In this document: positions 1-10,358 of the stretch, in pieces | How positions within the stretch are numbered: the stretch's first letter is position 1 | Layout: the number at the start of each line of letters is the position of its first letter | From: Colius striatus | Taxonomy: Eukaryota; Chordata; Aves; Coliiformes; Coliidae | Length of the DNA: 64,000 bases | Direction: 5' to 3' | NCBI RefSeq assembly: GCF_028858725.1 | Contig: NC_084790.1 | Location: 5,586,001-5,650,000 of the forward strand | The notes under the pieces: model-generated | The model's input: only the letters and a program-made list of their open reading frames with translations | Database searches by the model: none | Told to the model about the DNA's origin: nothing | Program-made: the position numbers and the translations under genes

Positions 1-2170
1 GTTCAAGAGAGTTTTTTTCCCAAGGTTTCCTGTTTTACTGTGTCCCTCACAGCCGTTTGCACATGGTCCCAACAGCTGCTGAGAAAGCAGGTCCTTGCAG
101 ACCTATGAAGGGGTGAAGGTGGGTCCCTATGTGGCATCGCAGGAGGGGAGAGGTGATTGCATCCTCAGAGGAGCCTTGTCAAGGGGAGCAGCTGGAGGAC
201 ATACCCAGGAAGATTTCCCTGAGGAGAAGGAGCCTGAGCTGCTTTCTGCTCCATGGATGTGGGTAGAATCTGGGAGAGCAGCTGTCTGCTGTGGGCTCAA
301 GGGTTTCTGTGCAGAGCAAGCAAAGCTTTCACCAAAGCCCTGTGCAGGTGGGAGTGTTTCACTGGTTCTCTTTTTTTTTTTCTTGATTAAGTACAATTAA
401 GTGCTGGGAGTTTGCAGGATGGTTTGGATTAATTGTAATATCCTTTGGGGGTGCTGGAAATGGGATTGCCAAGCAGCGTTCACAGGCTGGGTGCTGAGGC
501 ACACGGCCCACCTCTCGCCTCCAGCAGTTGCACGCCTTGCCGCAGCCCCCCCATCTGCCCTGGGAGCTCAGGAGGGGTCACAGCTCTCTTGGAGCAGTCA
601 CTGGGTCAAGCAGAGGGAGATGAAGCAGCGGCAGCAGGGGCTGCAAGGGTGCAGAGCCCCAAAGATGAAGCAGCATGGGAGCAGGCAAACAGCCACCCTG
701 CCAGCTCCTCCACCTGTACCCTTTGGCCTCAGCACGTTTCCCTACCCCGGGTCTCCCAATGGAACCTCCCATGAGCAGAAGACATGAGACAACCCACAGC
801 CAAGCAGGTGCCTTTGTCTCAGTGTAGATGCAGAAAGAAGCATCACAGTCTTCCTGAGAGCTGCCTGGCTGAACAGAAAATCAACGGAGGGATTATAAGA
901 AAACCAGAGCAGAGAGCAGCTGCCACATTTTGGGAGAGTTGTTTGTGCAGAATAATCCATCCCAGTGCTCAGACTGCAGACAGGACCTGACAGAGTGGAT
1001 CACATTCCCATCCTCAGCAAAGACCTCTAGCCAAAACTGAGTGAAAGCTCTGGATTTGTGGGTTTGGGCAGGGAGCAATGGTTTTGTTGTTAATGTTGGT
1101 TTAAAACGTGTTGCTTAGAAAGGTTGTTGTGGGAAAAGCTGTTTTCCAGCAGAGCCTTCCATTTTCATCCCCCGTGCAGCCTCAGGGACCTGGCTTGTTG
1201 GAGGGATGCAGTGAGCCCAGAGGAGCCCATCCTCACATACAGATGGAGCTCAGGGCTTCTCCTGGGCACGAGCCATGCCAGCTGGGGGTGGATGCAGCTG
1301 TGCCCCCCTGCCAAGGTCTCCTGCTCCCCAAGAGCCTTTGGGGCTGCAATGTGAGGCTACACCAGAGTGGGTAGGAAGAAGGGAGTGGGATGCTCCATAA
1401 TTAGATCCCTGGGATGCTGATGTCCCAAATGCACCATCTATTTATTCTTATTCTGCCCCTTGTGAACAGAGCAGGCAGCACCCTGCTCCCAGGAGGACTC
1501 AGCTGAAGAAGCCCATTAGTGTTCTGTGGTCTCTTTTTCAAACTGTATGACAGTAACCAGAGACCTACAAAGCAAAACCACCTCGAGGCTCTGAGCTGGA
1601 GAGCTGATTCCTTGGAACCACCACAGGCTCCAAGAGCCAGGAGTGCCTTGCACCATCAGCAGGGATGCTCTAACAGGACACTCAAGCACCTTTCCAATGC
1701 AAACACATGTGGAAGGAGCTGCTCTTCCCCAGGAGCCTCACAGGGAGCCATTTGTTCTGAAGACACCACTTATGGGAAGTGCAGGTCCAGAGCTCAAGCA
1801 GCCTAAGCTGGCTTTTCCAAGGGCTCTACAGCAAAGCACAGGCTTTTGGCATTCTATATGCCCTGGGAAGTCTTGTCTCAGGGATGTAAGTGAAGCTGGG
1901 TGCATGCATGAAGACAAATCCTCCTCCTGAGCTGCTCTGAGTGATTGTCTGCCTTAAGAACCCTCAAGAAGGGACAGAGATGCCTCTTTCATCCTGGGCA
2001 AAGATTCAGCCCATCTAAGATATAACCTGTCCCCGGAAGATTCCTGTCTGTCTCCATTGACTGGAAGGGGACCAGAGCAGATACATTATTCATAGAGGCA
2101 TCTCGGTCTGATGCCCAGGGTAGAGATGCAGTTTCCAGAGCACACACTGAGCACCCAGCAACCTCGCTGC
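1..2170. other. Upstream intergenic DNA, no gene seen
   Basis: This is mixed-composition unique sequence. The short open frames overlap on both strands, lack recognisable domains and look like chance. A T-run lies near 371-383. I see no repeat family, RNA gene or splice-linked coding exon here. Confidence 0.6.
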
Positions 2171-2270
2171 ACAGAATCAAAGAATCTCTCACACTGGGAG
2201 GGACCTATAAGGATCAAGTCCAACTCCCTGCTCCTCTCAGGGCTACCTAAAACTAAACCATATGACTAAC
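2171..2270 (-). mobile_element. CR1 LINE 3'-end fragment
   Basis: On the + strand this begins with two near-copies of the CR1 terminal octamer (AGAATCAA, AGAATCTC). It continues with the 'gggagggacc..aaggatcaagtccaactcc' type block seen in reverse-complemented CR1 tails. The element therefore points to the minus strand and is strongly 5'-truncated. The right boundary is uncertain because similarity fades after about 2270. Only the 3' UTR is left, so it encodes nothing. Confidence 0.8.
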
Positions 2271-3379
2271 ACTGATCAGTCAGAGACACCAAATACAGCT
2301 TCATGTCCTCGCCCCTGGAAGCTTGACTCCATCAGTGGAGGCTCAGGCAGAGCACCTAGCAGCAGCTCTGCTGCTAATAGGAATCTGATTGCCCAACAGG
2401 CACCCCAGAGACTGGCTGCAGGGGAAGCAGAAAAGGCCCATATCACCTACATATGGATTTAACATGGCCAAGCCTCCAGCACCCAGGCTATGGGTCGGTG
2501 CAAGAGAAGCTCCAGCCCATACTTCCTGGAAGGCTTTGGCTTTCTTCCAAGCATCCTTTTGCAGGAAACCTGCGATGGATGAATGAGCAAACGGGTGAAT
2601 GAGGCTCCCTGTGATGAAAACCACTCTGCTTCTCCAGATCTGGGTCATCTGGTCAAGGCGAGGTCTGAGAGCTGGTTGAATAACTCCAGTGCATCTTCCG
2701 CTGTGGGGAAGATAACAGCAATCCTACCCTGCTTCTTGGCTTGCTCAGGAGCAGGTTGCATATGGGGAGAGAAGTGAGACAGCCAGCACTGCTCAAGGCC
2801 ATAAATTAACCTCAGGGTTTCCTAATGGGACCCTGATTTATCTCCTGCCTCTGTCTGAACTAATTGAGTTCATTCCACTCGGTGATTCATGCCATGGAAA
2901 TGGGTTCCAGAGAAAATGGGACCTGAAGCGGCTTCAGCAAACCCCTCTCTTTATTAGCCAGGGAGCCCTAATGCTTTTAAAACAAGGAGATTTTCAAAAG
3001 CAGCAGCCACCCCCCCAGCCCATCAGTCACTGCCAGTGGCCCAGGCTCAGGTTTCAGTCAGCGCTGCCACTTCCATCCCTTCCCCAGCTAGGGCTGCCAA
3101 CAGGACCCAGAGGGCAAAAGAAGGGGGTTTGTGACCCCCAGCCCTGCTGTGGGTGGGCTGGAGGTGGCTGGGGGTGGGGTGGTGCTCAGGAACTCAGCAG
3201 GATGCCCAGAGTGATGGCAAATGGGTCCCCTGCCTCTTCCCATGCCAGAGGATGGGAAGGCAGGTGGGTGAAGGAAAAGCCACACTGAGCAGCTCTTACC
3301 ACCCTCTGGACAGCACAAGAGGTGAAGCAGGGGCTCGATGTAATTGCTCTCACCCATTCCCGAGGCTGCTTGGCCCCCG
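2271..3379. other. Unique intergenic DNA
   Basis: No gene or repeat is recognised. The 2780-2960 part is AT-richer, with TTAATT and TAATTGAG motifs. The 3010-3250 part is a run of CCC and GGG tracts grading into the CpG-rich block that follows. Confidence 0.5.
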
Positions 3380-3660
3380 TTGTGCCCTGTATCCCAGCCA
3401 CAGCCCCATCCCCCGAGCTCGCTCCTCTGCCCGCATCGCGCCCTCTTCCTCGTCCCGACGGCTTCAAGAGCGTTTCCCCAGGCCTCCCGGCTCCTCCCTG
3501 CTCGGCTCGGCCCGTTCCAGCAGCAATGCAGCCAAAAGCCCCCGGAGGCAGGCAGCGGCGGGTCGGGCAGCCCCCCAGCCCCGCGCCGCACCGCCCGCGC
3601 TCCGTTGTTGTGCTTTAGCGCTGGGCGGACGCAGAGAAAGGCTTTTGGCGACAGGAACGG
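3380..3660. promoter_or_regulatory. CpG-rich block, candidate unannotated promoter
   Basis: CpG dinucleotides are frequent here (for example CATCGCGCC, CCGACGG, GCAGCGGCGGGTCGGG, CGCGCCGCACCGCCCGCG and GCGCTGGGCGGACGC), unlike the CpG-poor DNA on either side. The block lies about 10 kb upstream of NGFR exon 1 and has no TATA box. It could be the start of a non-coding transcript, an upstream alternative NGFR promoter, or just a GC-rich segment. No conserved coding exon is recognised in it. Confidence 0.4.
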
Positions 3661-4459
3661 AGGATAATGGTTTGTTTGCTTTCAGCATGTCTCGGGTGTC
3701 CCTGGGGAGTCTGAAGGCTGGGCCTCGCAGCCCGGGCATCCCCCACTCCTCTGGAGTGGCAAAGGATGGGGCTGTGCAGCTCCTGGAGACCCTGCAGCAA
3801 ACCACCTCGCAGTTTACAAAGGCGTGGGAGCCTCCTGCACCCATTTCCCCATCCCCCAGTGCTGGCAGAGCCGCCTCCAGCCCAGCATGGGACTTCTCCC
3901 AGTCACCAAACCTGGGTGCAGATCTCGAGGGATTCACCTCCACGCGCATCCTGGGGCTGGTTGCCTTGGCCTCTCCTGGCAAGCCCAGGAGATGCTCGCC
4001 CCAAGGCTGGCATTGCTTCTCCCAGGTGGGTTTTCTGCTCCTCTGCTTGCCCAGCCTGCTGCTGCAAATGCCAGCTGCATTTTCTTATTGCTGTCATGTT
4101 ATGGACCTCATTAAAACCCTTCTAGAAGCCAGAATAAAATTGCCTTTACCAATTTCCTCCTTGTCCTCGGCGTTGTTTACTTACTTGGAGAATTCCAGCA
4201 GGTCTGAAACGCCTGCTTCCCTGCGGAGACAGTGCTGCTCATCCCAATCAGATTACCCTTATCCAATTCATCTTCATTTATCTGACCTTTATAAAGCTCT
4301 CACCTGATTTCCAGAGCACAAGATATTTGCAACGTCTCCTTCCTTTCTCTCCCCGGCTCTGCTCTGTATGGGCAGCCCACTCCCCAGCAAACTAAACCTG
4401 CCAGAACCCAGTCGGAAACAGTTAAAAAAACAAACCTCAAGTGCTCTAATTGAGTTGAT
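3661..4459. other. Unique DNA with an AT-rich stretch
   Basis: From about 4080 to 4320 the base composition shifts to AT-rich. It contains CATTAAAACC, AATAAAATTG, CAATCAGATTA, ATCCAATTCATC and CTTTATAAAG, a texture typical of conserved regulatory DNA in vertebrates. This is inferred from composition only. No gene is seen. Confidence 0.35.
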
Positions 4460-4605
4460 TGAGCGCAGTGCACTGGTGTGAGACTGGGCTGGCTGGGTCT
4501 GCAGCTCTCCTGTGCTGAGCCTGTCCCTGGAGTGGGGGCTCAGTGTGATGGCTGCCTCCCCCCATATCCCCAGAGCCTCTTCCCAGCAACTGTGATTGAA
4601 TCAGA
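4460..4605 (+). repeat. Left arm of exact 146-bp inverted repeat
   Basis: Comparing 4460-4605 with the reverse complement of 4921-5066 by eye gives a match at all 146 positions. The match stops at both ends (4459/5067 and 4606/4920). The arm contains no coding sequence, transposon terminus or simple repeat that I recognise. Confidence 0.95.
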
Positions 4606-4920
4606 TTGAGCTCTTCAGCTCAATCAGGGGCAGGAGCTGGGTAGGGGCAGGGTGAAGTGTTGAGGGGACAGAGCTGTGGGCAGTGGGCTCATAGGGCATG
4701 AACAAGTCTCCGTGTTCAGTGGTGTTGGGCTGGCAGAAGTCAGGGCACGAAGGCAGTGGCTCCCACCCGAAGTGGGGGAGGGGGACAGCACCCACCCCTC
4801 CCACTTCTGCAGATGCTCAGGGCTTTGTTGCCAGGGCCGGTGGCTGGCTGATTTGCATAGGGAATGAAGGCAGCAATTAGTTTACCTCATCATCTCAGCA
4901 GACTGGGAAATTAGCTCCCT
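4606..4920. other. 315-bp spacer between inverted-repeat arms
   Basis: This is unique sequence with no recognised gene. At its left edge a small perfect hairpin straddles the arm boundary: a 9-bp stem pairs 4604-4612 with 4617-4625 around the loop CTTC. The octamer GATTGAGC occurs at both ends of the left arm, at 4457-4464 and 4604-4611. Confidence 0.85.
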
Positions 4921-5066
4921 TCTGATTCAATCACAGTTGCTGGGAAGAGGCTCTGGGGATATGGGGGGAGGCAGCCATCACACTGAGCCCCCACTCCAGG
5001 GACAGGCTCAGCACAGGAGAGCTGCAGACCCAGCCAGCCCAGTCTCACACCAGTGCACTGCGCTCA
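4921..5066 (-). repeat. Right arm of exact 146-bp inverted repeat
   Basis: This is the exact reverse complement of 4460-4605. The lack of any mismatch means a very recent duplication, gene conversion between the arms, or a fold-back artefact of sequencing or assembly. Confidence 0.95.
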
Positions 5067-8000
5067 CCCACCGTGGCTCAGCCTTCAGCACGTGCCTTTC
5101 TCACCTCGGGGCTTATTTCTGCTGGATTCCACATGCATGAGATGCAGGAAGCTCCAGGCACTTGCTTTGCTGGACACAGAAGCAGGACCCAGCCCCAGCT
5201 GAGCATTTCCCCAGTGACAGCAGCTCCTGCCTCCCCCTCCTTCCACGGGGACAATTCCCCGAGGGCCTGCAGATGCGTTTGCCCACATCTTTCACCCCCA
5301 GCTCACTCATTCCCTCAGCACAGAGCAGTAATTCTACTGGAAGATTTGTTCTCTACAGGAATATTAATGAGCCTGGAAGGCACAGAGAGCCCCTCTCCCC
5401 ATTACCCTCCCGGGAGCTTCACCTTGATGAGCACTTCACTGCCGGGCGCTGATCAGAGCCACTCTCCTATGGGGAGATGGATGGAAATGCATTTCTCCCA
5501 ACCACATCTCTGCTGGTTAATGCATCCAGCCGAGCCTCAGGAAGGACCCACCACAGCTCTGAGGCTCTGACCTTCACTACTTTCAGAAGGGTGGAGCAAG
5601 GAGCTTTGGGAGTTCTCTGGAACAGCATCCTTAGTAACACAGAGAAAAGTTTTGCTCTCGTATCAGGTGCAATGCCTTTGCCTACCCAGCACCATCTCCT
5701 GCCTCCCACCCACCTTAGGAGTCCTTAGCTCAATCCATCCGGGCTGAAGCCCTGCCAAGGCTCCCCACCTCCGGGCTGACCTGCCTGCAACTGTGGTCAT
5801 CGGCTCAGGCTGTGAAAGTCCCCAGTACCCTTCCAAATGGGAGATGTGGAGAAATGGGATGGGAGGGAAGTAAGGGGAGGGGTTCTCTCTCCTAGGACAT
5901 AAAGGCTTAAAAAACAAGTTACCCCTGGATGAGCCTGGTGGGAATGGCAGAGGAAAGGTGGAAGGAATCATTTGGGGCTTGGCCATCCAGCATGTCCCAG
6001 AGCAGCACACAGGGCTGCAGGGGGAAGTCATGGCTCTGTTGCTCTCCAAGCTGCTCTCTGGGTAGAATCCCCCTGATTTCCCACCTCCTCTCACAGCCCT
6101 GTGATGGCACCTGATCTCCAGACCCTTGCTACCCTGCTCAGGAAGTGTCCTGCCCCACTTTTGTGCACAGATGAACAGAGGAGATGAAAAGGAGAGATGC
6201 TGCAGACAGGGTGCTGGAGCAGTTGCCATAGGGACAGTAAGCTCAGGCTTCATTTGCAATCCCAATCTCTTCCCTTTTGTCTCTTTCCATATCTCTGAAA
6301 GGAGCTGATTTGGCAGCTCTGGCAGGGTCAACCCTCCCCCTGCACCAGGAGAGAACCAGGTGGGTGCAGAAGGGAAGTGCTGGATGCCAGAGAGCATTGT
6401 GCTGGACAGAAGGACAGATGGATGGGGTCTGCTGGGGTGAGCATGGACCAGGGCAGGGAGGCGGCAATCATGGCCAGACAGCCCCCAGAAAACCATATCC
6501 ATGAATGAAAGTGATGGCTTGGGCTGTAAAGACTCAGTGGTCAGAGCTGCACTGACCTCTCCTTGACTCGTGAGGTGGAAGAGCATCCCCTGACCCAGCC
6601 CAGGCAGGGAAAGCCCAAAGTCACCTCAAATCCTGAGGGTAAGTGCAGGCAGAGACTTCTGTCCTTGCTAAAGGTGATGAGAAAGAGCCATCTATCAAGG
6701 AGATAGGGCTGGAGGAACCTACACAGTGATCTGAGGAACAGGATCATCAGAAGTCACTCCAGACTCCCCCGCTTAGCTGATATCATTATCCCCAGAACAC
6801 GAAGGTGCCCTCTGTTTCCCCTGAAGTACATAAAAATATTTTGCATTTTAATCAAAAGCAGAGGACACAGGAGCCCCTTGACACTGCAAGTTGCTCTCTC
6901 CATCCACTCTCACGGGCTTTGTCATTTGAGAGTGTGAAGGAAGAAAAATGGTGTTGTTTTTGCACTCTCTCTGCTCAGGTTTGTCCCACAGCCATAGGAA
7001 CAGGGCACAGTCTGGCACTGGAGGGCTTGAGATGGTGAGATGGACTGTCACTGCGAGGAGAGGAGGTCCAAGTGCCTCAGGAAGCTGTAATCTGCTTGAG
7101 TTTATTACCCTGTTTATCACCTGGCTTCGAGGCAATCTTGGAGAAACGGCTTCATTTGGCCTCAGGAGGAGGGATTTATCTTTTCCCTTTTGAGCAGAGA
7201 AGGGATGCTGGGTTGCCTGGGCTGGATGGTATTGGAAGGCACTGAGGTCTCTGTGGGGGTGGGATGGAAGGTGTGGGAAGGGCATTTCAGTCACTCTGGG
7301 CCCACTCAGCGGCTGATGAAGATTTCATCAGCAAGTTCAGCACGAGCGAAAGCAAACAGGCGACTCAGGGGACTCCCAGGAAGAAGGAAAATAAATGGGA
7401 CTGGAGTGTTGCAGCTGCTCAGCATGTCCTGGCAGATTATAACCATCAGGCTGCTCACCCCCTCACCCCAGCACTGCTGGAGCTGCTCTTCCCTGGACCA
7501 GCCTCACAGAAACCTCGTCACGCTCCAGGAAGAGCCTCGGACTCCCCTCCCCAGCCCCTGCCCCTTTCTTCCTGCCCCAAACCAGCCACCCCCTGCTTTG
7601 CTCCCTTCCAGAAGAGCCTGGAAGGGGGGAAATGAAGGTGATTTAAAGAGCTGCAACCTTTAGGGCCGGTGCTCCAGGGAAGCAGGATGAGTGATGGGCT
7701 GTGGGGCGGTCACAGCGATGGATCTTGCTGTCGGAAGAGGGCCGGGCTGGGGCCGAGCTGCGGGAAGCAGCCAGTGCAAATGTGCAGCTGGCCACAGCAG
7801 GATGGTGGCCAATGCATTCCTGACTCAGGTGGCAAACGTTTTCGGGAAGCAAAGAGGTGAATCTCATCCCTAAATAGGAGCCTTGGCTGTTTCCTGACAG
7901 GTAGGAGCAAGGGAAAAGCTCTGCTGCCTGGATGCCCCCTGGGTTTTCTGAAGCTTGGCTGGGGAAGGGGGGCAGATGTCCTGTGGATGGTTGTCCAGCT

Positions 8001-8349
8001 CCAGCCTGAAAACAGCCCTGGGACCCGCAGAGCAGAAACACTGTGAGCTGCAAATTGGTACTTCCAGTTTCCCCAGTTACTAGAGTCCTAGTATCTATGA
8101 AATCTCCAAGTCCTTGGCAAAAAAACAGCTTCTCTTTCCAGATATTGATGAGAGGCAGGGAGCAGCTTCCTTGCTTTATATACAGGGAAACTGAGGCACG
8201 GCAGAGCTAGCAGCCAATATTTCTAGCTCAACCATTAACATCATCCCTGCTTGGTACGGGCTAGATGCTGGGAGAAGGGAAGGAGGAAAAAAACCCCACT
8301 GGATCTTGTCTGGACAGCAAAAACTCTGCCAATCAGAAAAGCATCCCAC
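5067..8349. other. Unique upstream intergenic DNA
   Basis: No conserved coding exon is found. A 307-codon open frame on the minus strand (5663-6586) has no recognisable domain. The 8170-8220 part, with GGGAAACTGAGGCACGGCAGAG, resembles the core of an old MIR-type SINE but is too short to call. Confidence 0.5.
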
Positions 8350-8394
8350 AATTGGACTAGATGATCACTGTAGGCCCATTCTTTGAGAATATTC
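8350..8394 (+). mobile_element. CR1 LINE 3' terminus
   Basis: AATTGGACTAGATGATCACT followed by GTAGG is the characteristic end of a CR1 3' UTR, here in the + orientation. A degenerate version of the ATTC-containing tail follows and leads directly into the pentanucleotide repeat. Only about 45 bp can be recognised. The left boundary may extend further in diverged form. Confidence 0.75.
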
Positions 8395-8522
8395 CTCTTC
8401 TCTTCTCTTCTCTTCTCTTCTCTTCTCTTCTCTTCTCTTCTCTTCTCTTCTCTTCTCTTCTCTTCTCTTCTCTTCTCTTCTCTTCTCTTCTCTTCTCTTC
8501 TCTTCTCTTCTCTCCTCTCTTC
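8395..8522 (+). repeat. (CTCTT)n pentanucleotide microsatellite
   Basis: About 23 uninterrupted copies of CTCTT run from 8395 to about 8512, followed by a broken end with CTCCTCTC. The other strand reads AAGAG. The period of five gives open frames on both strands (Leu-Phe-Ser and Arg-Glu-Lys repeats) that have no coding meaning. The array abuts the CR1 end on its left. Confidence 0.98.
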
Positions 8523-10326
8523 TACAACTGGCTAAGTACTGAAACAATTAAAATAAAGGCTTGCTCTTGAAGTAAAAATAAAACCAACAAAAAGCCCAAC
8601 TATGAGTCAAGGAAAAATACTCCCCCCAAGTCCTGCTTCAGCCCACACGGCCTGCCTTGCTCTGTCCTTATCAATGCCACGACAGACTTGACATTCATTT
8701 CCTCCTAACAGCAGAATTCTCGATCCATCAGCAACAAAACTGAATCAATCAGTTCCCAAAAGCTGGGCTGGTGAGAAGAAAGCCAGCCCTACCCCTGGCA
8801 TGTGGAATCAATCAATACCCTAAGCAGAAAAATATTGATAATGTTGCTGCCGTGGACATATTTATGTCCTTTATTATATGTACCATGAGGAGCGATTTTT
8901 CTCCCCCCCGCCTGGCACTGTCAGTGTTGTTTTATATTGTATAAAATCTTGCATCCTTCTCAGGGAGGGAAACCATGGTCTATTTTTACTGTCTCAGGAT
9001 TTTGCCGTGGCTCCATCCCGAGGAGGGATCGAGTTTCCCGGACACCGTGGTCTCCGCTCGCTGGAGATTCCTTTGGTCAGTCCTTATAAGGAACCAGAGA
9101 TTCATCTCAGCCGCTACCATGAATCCCCCCTGCTGCTGTCAGGGTGATGGATCATGCTGGAAAGACAGTTAAAGAAAGAAAAAAGGAAAGGGAGGGAGGC
9201 TGGGAGCCGCCAGGCTGGGGATTAGCAAGTGAAAAAGGAGCGGGGGGATGGAGAGAGGCATTAGGAGAAATTACAGGCATGGAAATCAAGGAGTGTAATC
9301 AAAACCAGATTGGGACACTTTGACAGTAATGGAAATATTTTTCTTGGGGGGAGTCTGGGGACTGCTGGGTCCAGAGCTGTGCTTTTGGGATACTTTGAGT
9401 CTTCCCCCAGCTAGGTGCCCAGCAGTGATTTCAGGCCACATCCACACCTCAAGGGCACCTGGGGGCCAAAACCCCAAGTGGGCTCCTGAGCCCCCAAACT
9501 GCACCAAGGTGGCCCCATGGCCCTGATCCACATAGTGCCTGGCTACATGCCCTGTGTGTCCCCAAGTGTTTCAGCTGCCCTGCACATCCCCGGTGCTGAT
9601 GATTCACCCTTCCCTGACCCACCGGCACCGCTGACACCGTGGGCTGCGTCCATTCCAGAATGCACACGGGGCAGGGGCTGGGATGGTGTCATCTCTCACC
9701 CCAAGCCAGGAGGACAACCCCTGAACTGTCTGCTTCAGCCGTGTCCCCATGGGAATAAGTCCCCGCAGAGCACGGACCCTGTTTTCCACAGGCTGCAGCC
9801 ACAGCGCAGACGGGATGAGCAGGCACCAGGCTGGAGTAAGGGAGAAGGGGGAGGTATTAACAACGGTCCCTCCCCAGCTGTCTAAATTGAGAGAGGAGTT
9901 TTCCCCTGGATGGTAAAGCTGTGCCGTGGGCGGCTGAGCCCGGAGCCACCGGCGTTTACTACGAGGGAGGATGCTCGCTAGGTTTTAAACTGCGGTTGGA
10001 GATGGAGCTGATCTTCCCATCCCTCTGACACAGAGGACAAATGGGTGGTTTTGGAGCTGGGAGAGGTGCTGAGCGGAGGAGGAGAGGGCAGAGCACGCTG
10101 TGTGCCTGTTGCACGAGAGCTGACCTTGGCCTCCATCCTTAAAAGCTTTTAAGTGCCTAAATCCCATCGATCACAGGGAGAACCAGGAGCCCTCGGCTTC
10201 CTGCTCTCTAGACGTGGGCTTGGCTCTCGCCAAGTGGCCCAAGGTGTAAATTTCTCAGCAAAGCTGGCCAAGAGATTTCAAACAAGATGATATTTTCCTC
10301 TCCTCTTTTTCCTTTTCCCTTTGAAA
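8523..10326. other. Unique upstream intergenic DNA
   Basis: No gene is seen. The 8820-8950 part is AT-rich (AATATTGATAATG, ATATTTATG, TTTATTATATG, TTTATATTGTATAAAA) and could be a regulatory element. A purine-rich AAAGAAAGAAAAAAGGAAAG stretch lies near 9169-9190. Confidence 0.45.
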
Positions 10327-10358
10327 ATAATAGTAATAATAATAGTAATAAAAAAGAA
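10327..10358 (+). repeat. Short AT-rich (TAA)n-like tract
   Basis: AATAATAGTAATAATAATAG and its continuation form an imperfect trinucleotide run ending in an A-run. Confidence 0.85.

Noticed and set aside
5663..6586. 307-codon open frame on the minus strand
   Set aside because: The Pro/Ser-rich translation has no domain or splice context, and other-frame ORFs of similar quality overlap it. Chance ORFs of this size are expected in GC-rich DNA.
8170..8220. MIR-like core (GAAACTGAGGCACGG)
   Set aside because: The match covers only about 20 bases. Similar traces near 22583 (GCCTCAGTTTCCC) and 32637 are too short to call a SINE without a profile search.
8361..8570. Repeated Leu-Phe-Ser and Arg-Glu-Lys frames on both strands
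   Set aside because: These are translations of the (CTCTT)n microsatellite, open only because the unit lacks stop codons.
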